A stretch of 64,000 nucleotides of DNA from Bacillota bacterium (GTDB taxonomy: Bacteria > Bacillota > Clostridia > Lachnospirales > Lachnospiraceae): positions 1 through 64,000 of the forward strand of contig JAQXUQ010000017.1 of NCBI GenBank assembly GCA_029224465.1, written 5' to 3'. A program made the position numbers and the translations under genes. The notes beneath the pieces are model-generated. The model was given only the letters and a program-made list of their open reading frames with translations, had not been told where the DNA came from and did no database searches. Every line of letters begins with the position of its first letter. Within the stretch, counting starts at the first letter, position 1. Shown one piece after another: positions 17,444 to 25,869 of this stretch.

Positions 17444-18328
17444 ATGAAATTAAAGGGAAAGAGCAGGATCCAGATCGGACTGCTTCTGGTTCCGGGACTT
17501 CTGATTTTCTGCATTTTCACGGTGTATCCGATCATCCGTCTGTTTTGGATGAGCTTTTTCAAATGGGACTTCGGGTCCTTCCTGAATCAGGAATTTATCG
17601 GATTTTCCAACTATCAAAGCGTTCTCACGGATCCGTATTTTCAGACATCCTTTGTCAATACGATCGTATACACACTGGTCACTGTGCCCGCGCAGATGGT
17701 GCTGGGTCTTCTTGTCGCGATTCTGATCAATTCGATCAATAGATTTAAGATCGGCTTCCGCGTTGCCTATTATCTTCCGGTGATTACATCCTGGGTCATC
17801 GCTTCTCTGGTATTTAAATATGTATTCAACACAGAGGGACTGCTGAATTATTTCCTCACGGGCGTGATCCACGTAACGGGAGACAATATACACTGGCTCG
17901 ACAGCCGGTGGGGCGGAATGACCGTAGCCATGCTGCTTGGCATCTGGAAGGGCATCGGCTGGAACATGGTTGTTTTTCTCGCCGCGCTGCAGGCGGTGCC
18001 GCAGGAACTGTATGAGTCTGCGTCACTGGACGGAGCAGGCGCCTTCCAGAAATTCCGCTATGTGACACTTCCCGGGATCCGGGGAACTATTCTGTTTGCG
18101 CTGGTTATGCTGACGATCGGCGGATTTAACGTATATACGTCGACGAAGCTGATTACCGATGGAAAGCCCGGCCACGCTACGGAAGTCGTTCTCACATGGA
18201 TGTACTACAAGGCATTCAGCACCGGTAAGTTCGGATATTCCGCGGCGCTGTCGTTTATTATCGCCTTCATTCTCGGAATTTTGGCAGTTCTGGAATTGCG
18301 TCTGATGCAGAATAAGGAGCAGTCATGA
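17444..18328 (+). CDS. ABC sugar transporter permease, MalF type
   Basis: A 294-residue inner-membrane permease with six predicted membrane segments. The EAA loop that contacts the ATPase is LYESASLDGAGAFQKFRYVT followed by LPG, near residues 190-212. The N-terminal segment IQIGLLLVPGLLIFCIFTVY is typical for the family. It pairs with the next gene, whose start overlaps its stop (ATGA at 18325). The ribosome binding site is AAAGGAG. No ATPase gene is present in the operon; as in many Firmicutes, a shared MsmK/MalK-type ATPase encoded elsewhere probably energises the transporter. Confidence 0.93.
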   Translation: MKLKGKSRIQIGLLLVPGLLIFCIFTVYPIIRLFWMSFFKWDFGSFLNQEFIGFSNYQSVLTDPYFQTSFVNTIVYTLVTVPAQMVLGLLVAILINSINRFKIGFRVAYYLPVITSWVIASLVFKYVFNTEGLLNYFLTGVIHVTGDNIHWLDSRWGGMTVAMLLGIWKGIGWNMVVFLAALQAVPQELYESASLDGAGAFQKFRYVTLPGIRGTILFALVMLTIGGFNVYTSTKLITDGKPGHATEVVLTWMYYKAFSTGKFGYSAALSFIIAFILGILAVLELRLMQNKEQS

Positions 18329-19167
18329 AGAATAAAAAAAGCGGCAGACTATTCTGGGTTTACGCGCTTCTTGTCCTTGGAATGGTCGTTGTTGTACTGC
18401 CGATGGTATATATGGTCAGCACATCACTGAAACCCAATGGAGCATTGTATGAATACCCGCCGAAGTTCTTTCCGAAATGGAAAGAAATCACGCTGCAGAA
18501 TTACAGATATATTCTGAGCCAGAAAAAGTTCATCGGAAACTTTTTAAACAGCATTGTTGTATCGGTTAGTACGGTGGCAATCTCCGCCGTTGTGTCTTCA
18601 GCGCTCGCTTTCTGCATCGCGAGGTTCCGTTTTCCGGGCCGTAAGGCGCTCTTTGCCTTTATTATTCTGACGATGATAATTCCGGGGACCACGATGATTG
18701 TGCCGCAGTACGAGCTGGCGGTGAAACTGAAAACCATCAACAGCATTATGGGACTGATCCCGTTCTATGTCGCATGGGTTATCCCTTACTCAACTTTTAT
18801 GATCAAAGGATTTGTGGAGGGAGTGCCGACGGAACTTGATGAGGCAACGTATATGGACGGGGGAAGTGTTTTTACAGTATATCTGCATGTCATCCTGCCA
18901 TTGACCAAACCGGGAATCGCATCCATTTCGATTTTCAATTTCCTGACGGCGTGGGAAGAGTTTCCCTGGGCAAATACAGTGATCAATGATGATCTGAAGC
19001 GGACACTTCCGATTGCCATATCCGGATTCTTCGGGCAGCACCAGTTCACCCAGTGGGGATATGTTTTTGCTCTGTCTGTGCTCAGTCTGATTCCGATTCT
19101 GATCGTGTTCATTTCCTGTCAGAAGTTCTTTGTGCAGGGACTGACTGCCGGGAGCGTGAAAGGGTGA
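18325..19167 (+). CDS. ABC sugar transporter permease, MalG type
   Basis: A 280-residue permease with six membrane segments and the EAA loop ELDEATYMDGGSVFTVYLHV followed by ILPL. The N-terminal LPMVYMVSTSLKPNGALYEY is characteristic of MalG-type subunits. The C-terminal SCQKFFVQGLTAGSVKG is the conserved end of the family. It is the last gene of the LacI-controlled operon and converges on the AraC gene across a 149-bp gap with no strong terminator that I can recognise. Confidence 0.93.
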   Translation: MKNKKSGRLFWVYALLVLGMVVVVLPMVYMVSTSLKPNGALYEYPPKFFPKWKEITLQNYRYILSQKKFIGNFLNSIVVSVSTVAISAVVSSALAFCIARFRFPGRKALFAFIILTMIIPGTTMIVPQYELAVKLKTINSIMGLIPFYVAWVIPYSTFMIKGFVEGVPTELDEATYMDGGSVFTVYLHVILPLTKPGIASISIFNFLTAWEEFPWANTVINDDLKRTLPIAISGFFGQHQFTQWGYVFALSVLSLIPILIVFISCQKFFVQGLTAGSVKG

Positions 19168-19316
19168 TTGCGGATTGTCTGATCTTAGAGATGACCTATC
19201 TTGCAGGATGAACAATTGATCCGGAAAACCGGAGATCGGCTTTATGATCGGGAAAGAAGGAAATAAATGGCTTTTCAATAGGATGCGTCAGCGCCGGATG
19301 ATGCTGTGACAGATTC

Positions 19317-20318
19317 TCAGAGGGAATGCTGTGTTCCCCTCTCCGCCCTGTACGCCCCCGGCGTGCACCCGAAAGCTTTCCGGAACATCCGGTAAAAGTA
19401 GCTTGTATTCTCATACCCGGTCATCGCCGCAATATCCGAGGCGCAAAGGCATGTATTCCGGAGAAGGAAGCCGGCCTGCGCAAGCCTCTTGTCCTGCAGA
19501 AGAGCTGTAAAGGTCTTCCCGGTTCTCCTGCGGATGATGCGGGAGAGTGAATATATGTCGATGGACTGCTCCTTCGCAAAAGAGGCCAGTGAGGCGGATG
19601 GATAGTTGTTTTCGATATAAGAGAGGAGCCGGATCATCAGATTCTCTTCATAGCTTCCCCCGACAGCGCGGATGCTGTCTGTACCGTCCGTCAGGTGAAG
19701 AAACAAAAGCCCCATCGTTGTCTCGGAGAGAAGGCGTTTCTGCGGAGAGTCTCCCAGCATGGTCCAGATCAGGTTTTCGGCGAGATTCTGGATCGGAAGA
19801 ATTCCGGAAACGTTGAAATAGAGGTAGTTTCCGCCCGTGTTTTTGTCAGTCAGGCAGGAGATGAGGAAGGAGCGCAGAGAGTTTTCCGTGTTTCCGAGCA
19901 TCCGGAAAGCCGTGTTAAAAAACTGGGGCAGGATCATGAAATTAACGGCGATATCATCCCGCCCGCAGGGGAGTATTTCCTGCGTCGCGTGCTGGTTGAG
20001 AAAGAGAAAGTCACCGGCGTTCAGCGTGATCGGCCGGCCGTCGATGATATGCGTGGTGCTGCCCTGGCACATGTAAACAAATTCGACGAAATTGTGCGTG
20101 TGCCGCGGGAAATGCACAAAGCGCACATGGCGCCGGATATCGATCATTTTTCCGTTCTCGAGGACCAAAGAAGAATCAATTTCATTTTGCCTTGCGGGCA
20201 CTGCAGAAGGATTGTAGTAAAGAGCACGATCAATCTGCCGGTGTCCCGCAAGGATTTCTTTTTCTTCCTGTGTGATTTCGGAAAGATTCAAAAGCAGCTG
20301 CCTGTTCATCGAAAACAT
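19317..20318 (-). CDS. AraC-family regulator, probably of rhamnose catabolism
   Basis: A 333-residue regulator with an N-terminal cupin domain (about 65-180; HFPRHTHNFVEFVYMCQG is the sugar-binding strand region). The C-terminal AraC HTH pair (about 235-330) contains SLASFAKEQSIDIYSLSRII and SDIAAMTGYENTSYFYRMF. It is divergent from rhaA with 128 bp between them, so it most likely activates rhaADB in response to L-rhamnose. ATG 20318 has AAAGG close by; the internal ATG at 20309 is better spaced and would remove three residues. It could alternatively answer to another deoxysugar. Confidence 0.85.
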   Translation of the reverse strand: MFSMNRQLLLNLSEITQEEKEILAGHRQIDRALYYNPSAVPARQNEIDSSLVLENGKMIDIRRHVRFVHFPRHTHNFVEFVYMCQGSTTHIIDGRPITLNAGDFLFLNQHATQEILPCGRDDIAVNFMILPQFFNTAFRMLGNTENSLRSFLISCLTDKNTGGNYLYFNVSGILPIQNLAENLIWTMLGDSPQKRLLSETTMGLLFLHLTDGTDSIRAVGGSYEENLMIRLLSYIENNYPSASLASFAKEQSIDIYSLSRIIRRRTGKTFTALLQDKRLAQAGFLLRNTCLCASDIAAMTGYENTSYFYRMFRKAFGCTPGAYRAERGTQHSL

Positions 20319-20342
20319 ACCTTTCGTAGCGCGATCTGCAAA

Positions 20343-20428
20343 TCAGGACATTATTTTACGTAATTCAGGACCTGTATCCGCAAATAACGACAAATTATAC
20401 TTCTTACTGTAAGCAGTAACGGCATAAT
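20343..20428 (+). promoter_or_regulatory. Divergent rha control region
   Basis: The intergenic region holds TCAGGAC twice, at 20343-20349 and 20365-20371, within 9-of-10 matching decamers 22 bp apart, as expected for AraC half-sites. It also holds an imperfect dyad TTACTG...CAGTAA (20404-20419) next to a -10-like CATAAT (20423-20428). No good -35 is present, which fits an activator-dependent promoter. Confidence 0.45.
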
Positions 20429-20446
20429 ACGCAAGGGGGCAGTTCA

Positions 20447-21700
20447 ATGACAGTTAAAGAACGATATGAAGAAGCAAGAAAAGAGTATGAAAAGCTCGGC
20501 ATTGATGTAGAAGGCGCGATGGAAAGAACGGCATCCATCCCGCTGTCCATGCACTGCTGGCAGGGCGACGATGTAGTAGGATTCGATCAGAAAGGACCGC
20601 TTTCCGGAGGCATTCAGACCACCGGAAATTATCCATACCGTGCAAGAAACGATGAGGAGCTTTTCCGTGACATCGAGAAGACGCTCAGCTATGTTCCGGG
20701 AAAACATCACAAGCTGAACCTCCACGCTTCTTACGCCATCTTTGAGGACGGCGAGTGGGTGGACCGCAATAAGATCGAACCCCGGCACTTCAAAAAGTGG
20801 GTGGATCTCGCGAAGAAAAACCATCTGGGACTGGATTTCAACTCTACAAATTTCTCTCATCCGCTCGCGGAAAACGGAACCCTTTCCTCCGAGAACGAGG
20901 AAGTCAGAAGGTTCTGGATCGAGCACAATATCCGTTGCCTTAAAATCGCGGAATATTTCGCGGAGGAGACAGGCGAGCCCTGCCTTCTGAACATCTGGAT
21001 TCCGGACGGGCTCAAAGATCTTCCGGCAGACAGACGGGCGCCCAGAGAGCGCCTCAAAGATTCGCTGGACCGGATTCTTGCGGTTCCGTATGACAGGAGC
21101 AAAGTTTATGTTTCCGTTGAGTCCAAGGTGTTCGGCATCGGCATGGAATCCTATACGGTCGGCTCTCACGAGTTCTACATGAATTACGCGGCGAAAAACA
21201 ATATCCTGTGCCTGATTGACACCGGCCATTTCCATCCGACGGAGATCGTGGCGGACAAGCTCTCGTCCATGCTTCTGTTCAATGACAAGCTGGCTTTGCA
21301 CGTTTCGCGCCCGGTAAGATGGGATTCGGACCACGTTGTTTTGTTCAATGACGATTTACGAGAACTGGCGGAAGAGATCGTTAAAAACGGCCCGGAGCAT
21401 TTCTTCATCGGAATGGATTATTTTGACGCTTCCATCAACAGAATCAGCGCCTGGACAAACGGAATGCGAAACATGGAGAAGGCCCTTTTGTATGCCGAGC
21501 TTGAACCGAACCGCGAGCTGGCGCAGCTGCAGAACGGGAGAAACTTCACAAAGATCATGTCTCTGCGGGAAGAGATCAAGACGCTGCCCTTCGGTGACAT
21601 CTGGAATTATTACTGCGAGAAGGACGGCGTCCCTGCCGAACATGATTGGTTCGCGGACTGCGAGCAGTACGAAGAGAAGGTATTGTCCGCGCGCGTTTAA
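20447..21700 (+). CDS. rhaA: L-rhamnose isomerase
   Basis: A 417-residue enzyme that converts L-rhamnose to L-rhamnulose using Mn2+. The length and motifs match RhaA throughout: SIPLSMHCWQGDDVVGFD near the N-terminus, KLNLHASYAIF, and the metal-ligand regions SVESK, LIDTGHFHPTE, WDSDHVV and MDYFDASINRISAW. It has a strong GGGGGC-type ribosome binding site. It is the first gene of rhaA-rhaD-rhaB and diverges from the AraC regulator. Rhamnose can come from the GH78 alpha-L-rhamnosidase encoded 9 kb downstream. Confidence 0.97.
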   Translation: MTVKERYEEARKEYEKLGIDVEGAMERTASIPLSMHCWQGDDVVGFDQKGPLSGGIQTTGNYPYRARNDEELFRDIEKTLSYVPGKHHKLNLHASYAIFEDGEWVDRNKIEPRHFKKWVDLAKKNHLGLDFNSTNFSHPLAENGTLSSENEEVRRFWIEHNIRCLKIAEYFAEETGEPCLLNIWIPDGLKDLPADRRAPRERLKDSLDRILAVPYDRSKVYVSVESKVFGIGMESYTVGSHEFYMNYAAKNNILCLIDTGHFHPTEIVADKLSSMLLFNDKLALHVSRPVRWDSDHVVLFNDDLRELAEEIVKNGPEHFFIGMDYFDASINRISAWTNGMRNMEKALLYAELEPNRELAQLQNGRNFTKIMSLREEIKTLPFGDIWNYYCEKDGVPAEHDWFADCEQYEEKVLSARV

Positions 21701-21753
21701 CGCATCAGCATACAGGGTAAGATCACAGATACAGCAAAACAGAGGATGGCATT

Positions 21754-22623
21754 ATGAGAGTAGAAGATACGAAATTTGCACAGGGATTTTTCCGCATGTG
21801 CGGAGACAGCTTCCGCCAGGGATGGAACGAGAGAAATGGAGGCAACCTTTCCTATCGCATGAAGGCGGAAGAGGCAGCGCTTGTCAGGGACCGGCTTGGC
21901 CGCTATGAAGACTCTGCGCAGGACGGCGCGTGGCAGGAAATCGGCACTGCCGTTCCGGAACTTGCAGGTGAATACTTCATGGTAACGGGCTCCGGCAAGT
22001 ACTTCCGAAATGTAGAGCCTGATCCGGCATCCAACGTATGCATCATCGAAGTCGATGAAACCGGAACAAAATTCCGGATTCTCTGGGGACTTGTTTCCGG
22101 CGGGCGTCCGACCTCGGAGCTGCCGACACATCTTTTGAATCTTGCGGTTCTGAAAAAGAGAGATGCGGACATGCGCGTTGTCTATCACTGTCACCCGACG
22201 AATGTCATCGCTCTGACTTATGTGCTTCCGCTGGACAGCGAAATCTTTACGCGGGAAATTTTCGAGATGGCAACCGAGTGCCCGATCGTATTCCCCGAAG
22301 GAATCGGGGTTCTTCCATGGATGCTCTGTGGCGGCAGGGAAATCGGAGAGGCGACGTCCGAACAGATGAAAAAACAGGACTTTGTCGTCTGGGCGCATCA
22401 CGGTGCTTTTGCCTGCGGACACGATTTTGACGAGACATTCGGTCTGATGCATACCGTTGAAAAGGCGGCGGAAGTGCTGATCAAGGTCATGTCCATCACA
22501 GACCGCAAGCGGCAGACCATCGAGCCGGAGATGTTCCGCAAGCTGAACGGCCCGTTCCATGTCAGCATCAATGAACGTTTTCTTTATGAAAAGACACCCG
22601 GAGCAAGAATCGGCGAGAGGTAA
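21754..22623 (+). CDS. rhaD: Rhamnulose-1-phosphate aldolase
   Basis: A 289-residue class II aldolase that splits L-rhamnulose 1-phosphate into dihydroxyacetone phosphate and L-lactaldehyde. The zinc ligands are visible in VYHCHPTNVIALTY and in VWAHHGAFACGHDFDE. The phosphate-binding N-terminal segment WNERNGGNLSYRM and the GRPTSELPTHL loop also match. The order isomerase-aldolase-kinase is not pathway order but is common in Firmicutes. The gene starts 53 bp after rhaA and ends 3 bp before the kinase ATG. Confidence 0.95.
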   Translation: MRVEDTKFAQGFFRMCGDSFRQGWNERNGGNLSYRMKAEEAALVRDRLGRYEDSAQDGAWQEIGTAVPELAGEYFMVTGSGKYFRNVEPDPASNVCIIEVDETGTKFRILWGLVSGGRPTSELPTHLLNLAVLKKRDADMRVVYHCHPTNVIALTYVLPLDSEIFTREIFEMATECPIVFPEGIGVLPWMLCGGREIGEATSEQMKKQDFVVWAHHGAFACGHDFDETFGLMHTVEKAAEVLIKVMSITDRKRQTIEPEMFRKLNGPFHVSINERFLYEKTPGARIGER

Positions 22624-22626
22624 GAC

Positions 22627-24141
22627 ATGCGTGCGAAATACTATCTTGCGGTAGATATCGGTGCTTCCTCCGGAAGACTGATCCTTGCGCATATGGAGCA
22701 GGGGAATATGGTTTTGGAGGAGGTCTACCGTTTCCGTAATGGCAGCGACTCCGTGCCCCATGACAGCAACTCCTTGAACATGGAGAGCAAAACAGCGGAA
22801 GCGGCAGATACCCGGAACGCATCCGGCAGAGCGTGCCTTGTCTGGGATACGCAAAGACTCCTGTGGGAGATCCTGACCGGGATGAAAAAATGTGCCGGAC
22901 TCGGAAAGATTCCGGTTTCCATGGGAATCGACACATGGGGAGTCGACTATGTCCTTCTGGATAAAGATGACCGCCTTCTGGGGCCTGCCTTTGCATACCG
23001 TGATTATCGCACACAGGGAATGGATGAAAAGGTATATGAAATCATCCCGGAAAAGGAGCTCTACAAAAGAACCGGAATCCAGAAAGCTTCCTTTAATACG
23101 ATTTATCAGCTGATGGCGGACAAGCTGCAGAATCCGGAGCGGCTGGAGCGCGCGGAAAGTCTTCTGATGATTCCGGATTATCTGCATTTTCTTCTGACGG
23201 GGGTGAAAAAGCAGGAATATACGAACGCAACGACCAGCGGCCTTGTAAACGCGTCTTCCTGTGAATGGGATATGGAACTGATCCGAAAGCTCGGATTTCC
23301 TGAAAAACTGTTCATGCCGTTGTCCATGCCGGGGAGCGTTGTCGGACCACTCCGACAGGAAATCGCAGACGAGGTCGGATTTACGTGCAGTGTTGTTTTG
23401 CCGGCGACGCACGATACCGGATCTGCCGTAATGAGCGTTCCGTCGGACGCAGAGGATACCTTATATATTTCGTCGGGCACGTGGTCGCTGTTTGGGTGTG
23501 AAAGAACAGAGGCGGATACGAGCTCTCGTGCGGAGGAAGCCAATTTCACGAATGAAGGCGGCTATGCGCACTGCTTCCGCTTCCTCAAAAACATTATGGG
23601 ACTTTGGATGATACAGTCTGTACAGAAGGAGTTTCTTGCGGGATATTCGTTCGAAGGAATGACGGGGGCGGAAGATTATGGTTTCGCCAGTCTGTGCACG
23701 CATGCGGCGCAGGAAGAGATCGCCTCTCTCGTTCCCGCCAATGATCCGCGGTTTCTTGCGCCGGCGTCGATGATTTCGGAAGTGCAGGCGGCATGCAGGG
23801 AATCCGGACAGGAAGTGCCGGTTACCCCATGGCAGATTTCCAGAGTCATTTATCGTTCTCTCGCGGTGTGCTATAAAACAGCGCTGATGCAGATCGAGGA
23901 AATCACCGGACGCCGCTATGACACGATTCATATCGTAGGTGGAGGTTCTCAGGCGGAATGGCTGAATCAGCTGACGGCAGAGGAGATGGGAAGAATTGTC
24001 ATGGCAGGACCCGGCGAAGCTACGGCAATCGGAAATCTCGGCAGCCAGATGATTGCGGATGGAGTTTTCTGTGATCTGCGGGAGTTCAGGCATTGCGTTC
24101 GGGATTCTTTTCCGGTGAAGAAATATACCGGACAGAATTGA
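22627..24141 (+). CDS. rhaB: Rhamnulokinase (FGGY family)
   Basis: A 504-residue sugar kinase that phosphorylates L-rhamnulose at C1. The two FGGY domains are intact: N-terminal DIGASSGRLILAHM, the substrate loop MGIDTWGVDYVLLD, the catalytic region ATHDTGSAVMSVP and the C-terminal ATP site HIVGGGSQAEWLNQLTAEEM. A stretch of about 25 residues near position 45 (SNSLNMESKTAEAADTRNAS) has no counterpart that I recall and may be a loop insertion. The protein ends at the usual place, yet the base after its stop is the break point of a histidine-kinase fragment on the opposite strand. Confidence 0.95.
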   Translation: MRAKYYLAVDIGASSGRLILAHMEQGNMVLEEVYRFRNGSDSVPHDSNSLNMESKTAEAADTRNASGRACLVWDTQRLLWEILTGMKKCAGLGKIPVSMGIDTWGVDYVLLDKDDRLLGPAFAYRDYRTQGMDEKVYEIIPEKELYKRTGIQKASFNTIYQLMADKLQNPERLERAESLLMIPDYLHFLLTGVKKQEYTNATTSGLVNASSCEWDMELIRKLGFPEKLFMPLSMPGSVVGPLRQEIADEVGFTCSVVLPATHDTGSAVMSVPSDAEDTLYISSGTWSLFGCERTEADTSSRAEEANFTNEGGYAHCFRFLKNIMGLWMIQSVQKEFLAGYSFEGMTGAEDYGFASLCTHAAQEEIASLVPANDPRFLAPASMISEVQAACRESGQEVPVTPWQISRVIYRSLAVCYKTALMQIEEITGRRYDTIHIVGGGSQAEWLNQLTAEEMGRIVMAGPGEATAIGNLGSQMIADGVFCDLREFRHCVRDSFPVKKYTGQN

Positions 24142-24418
24142 CGGACAGGCCGATGCCGTATCCGCCCTTATCCTGATTGTGGGATTTGTCTTCCCGGTAA
24201 AAGCGTTCAAAGAATCTGGAATAGTCAACATTCCTGCCTGCCGCGTAGTTGTTGGAGACGGCAAGACGTATGCCGCTGCGGCCTTTTCTGGAAAGCGCGA
24301 CACGGATGATGCCGCCGGCATCACAGTATTTGATGGCGTTGTCGACAAGAAGAGAGACGAGCTGCCGGATCTGTCCCTCTTCCGCGCACATGGAAAGGCC
24401 GTCCGGAATTGTATTTAT
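24142..24418 (-). pseudogene. Remnant of a histidine kinase ATPase domain
   Basis: On the minus strand, about 90 codons encode a clear piece of a class I histidine kinase: TIPDGLSMCAEEGQIRQLVS, the N-box LLVDNAIKYCDAGG, the F-box RFFERFYREDKSH and the G2 box GGYGIGLSV. The G1 box with DxGxG is absent, as are the dimerisation and sensor domains. Similarity stops exactly at the last base of rhaB, and no start codon or ribosome binding site is seen upstream. It is therefore a truncated leftover, probably from a deletion that joined rhaB to the AraC region. Its orientation matches the AraC gene to its right. Confidence 0.75.
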
Positions 24419-24481
24419 TATAAAGCAATGGATGCGGAGAATTATAAAGATTGTGAAAACAATGCGATCCCTGCAACACCT

Positions 24482-25702
24482 CTATGTTTTACCGGAGCGC
24501 AGGCCTCCGGGTGTGCAGCCGTATTTATCGCGGAATGCGCCGATAAAATAGCTGCGGCTCTCGAAACACAAAGAAGCTTCGATATCGCTGATGGTCATGT
24601 CGGTCGTCAGAATCAGATCGTATGCTTTTACAAGACGGCAATCCAGGATGAACTTCCGTACACTTACGCCCATTTCTCTGCGGAAGCGTCTGGAAAAATA
24701 GTATTCGCTGTACCCGCAGCGCTTTGAAAGCTCCCGGATCGTAAGCGGCGAATGAAGATTTGCCCGGATATAGTCGCAGGTCTGCAGAATCAAAGTGGAT
24801 ACGCCCGCATTCACTTTATGCTGCTGTACTCTCGATGCAAAGTCTTCCACAAGCTGACTGCTGACGGTTGCAATCTCCGTTATTGTCCGGCAGGCTTCCA
24901 CGCGTTCGGCATAGGCGTCGTTCATGTCATAGGCGGTCGAAGAATCCAGCCCGCCATCCATTGCGGCGCGCGATACCAGCGTCAGCAGCACCAGAGCATT
25001 GTTCTTGGCATTTCTGAGTGAGTCGCCGCTTTGAACGCGCATTCCGGCACTGAGTGTGGAACTGACTTTCAGGGCTTCATGGTACCGGCTGTCTCCTTCG
25101 CGGATCATCTGGAGAAATTCTTTCTCAGCAACATAGATTCCATCATGACTCTTGTTGAAAAACATAAAATCGTCGTCGGCACTGTCCGGTTTTGTTCCGA
25201 TGGTTCGTACCGATGAGAAGGGAATCGTATTTCCGGTCAGACATTTTTGCAGCATGACGGCAATCCGCGTGATTCCGGGGTAAGGTACGACAGCCACATG
25301 CAGCAGCCCGTCAGTCAGCTGGCGCCGGACAGGTAAAGAAACAGAATACAGGTCCATTCGCTGTAAAATGGCGTGCCGAGAATGTTTTGCCGTAAAGAAG
25401 GGACCGAGAAAGTACAGGTCTCTTGCTACAGGGCTCTCCGGAACAAAAGTGAATCCGACAATCCACAACAGGCCGATCCCGTATTCGAGAATGACCGGGG
25501 CCGGGCTGCCGGTCAGAAGGTATTCTTTCAGGCTCCGGATGTCTTCTTCGGAAGAAAAGTGGTCAGGCCGGAAAGAGAGTGCGGGTGTGGTGCCGACAGG
25601 AGATGGTTCGGAATCGTAAGAAGCGGTATGCCACATGCCGACGGGATAGTTGCAGTTAATCAGCTCCAGCAGGAAGCTCAGTTTTTCGGAAAGATCTGTC
25701 AT
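24482..25702 (-). CDS. AraC-family regulator of the rhamnoside/GH operon
   Basis: A 406-residue regulator. The first 290 residues form a sensing region without a recognisable cupin motif, containing FGGFTFVPESPVARDLYFLG-like and HDGIYVAEKEF segments. The AraC HTH pair is at about 300-400, with LTIRELSKRCGYSEYYFSRR and TISDIEASLCFESRSYF, and the final GCTPGGLR. This larger AraC type often controls glycoside-utilisation operons in Lachnospiraceae. It diverges from the GPH transporter gene with 167 bp between them, and direct repeats lie in that gap. An effector cannot be named; a rhamnoside or its product is likely. Confidence 0.85.
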   Translation of the reverse strand: MTDLSEKLSFLLELINCNYPVGMWHTASYDSEPSPVGTTPALSFRPDHFSSEEDIRSLKEYLLTGSPAPVILEYGIGLLWIVGFTFVPESPVARDLYFLGPFFTAKHSRHAILQRMDLYSVSLPVRRQLTDGLLHVAVVPYPGITRIAVMLQKCLTGNTIPFSSVRTIGTKPDSADDDFMFFNKSHDGIYVAEKEFLQMIREGDSRYHEALKVSSTLSAGMRVQSGDSLRNAKNNALVLLTLVSRAAMDGGLDSSTAYDMNDAYAERVEACRTITEIATVSSQLVEDFASRVQQHKVNAGVSTLILQTCDYIRANLHSPLTIRELSKRCGYSEYYFSRRFRREMGVSVRKFILDCRLVKAYDLILTTDMTISDIEASLCFESRSYFIGAFRDKYGCTPGGLRSGKT

Positions 25703-25743
25703 TGCGGTTCAAACTCCTGTGAGATCAAATTATTATTAATTAT

Positions 25744-25775
25744 AGAACAATAAATCAAAACAAAGAACAGTAAAT
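25744..25775 (+). promoter_or_regulatory. Direct repeats, candidate AraC binding site
   Basis: AGAACAATAAAT (25744-25755) and AGAACAGTAAAT (25764-25775) match at eleven of twelve positions and are exactly 20 bp apart. They lie just upstream of a -10-like TAGAAT (25791-25796) with no consensus -35. This arrangement fits activation of the transporter operon by the divergent AraC protein. Confidence 0.55.
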
Positions 25776-25869
25776 TGTAACCTCTGACTATAGAATGAAT
25801 ACATCAATCAAACATATCACGTTTTCGGATTCGGGAATCCAAAGGGAAAACGGGGGAAAGAGGTGTACG

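Noticed and set aside
19200-19250. Terminator after the maltodextrin operon
   Set aside because: TCCGG and CCGGA can pair around AAAA, but the stem is short and no T tract follows.
21697-23412. 571-codon open frame on the minus strand over rhaD and rhaB
   Set aside because: Spans two real genes in antisense with no conserved motif.
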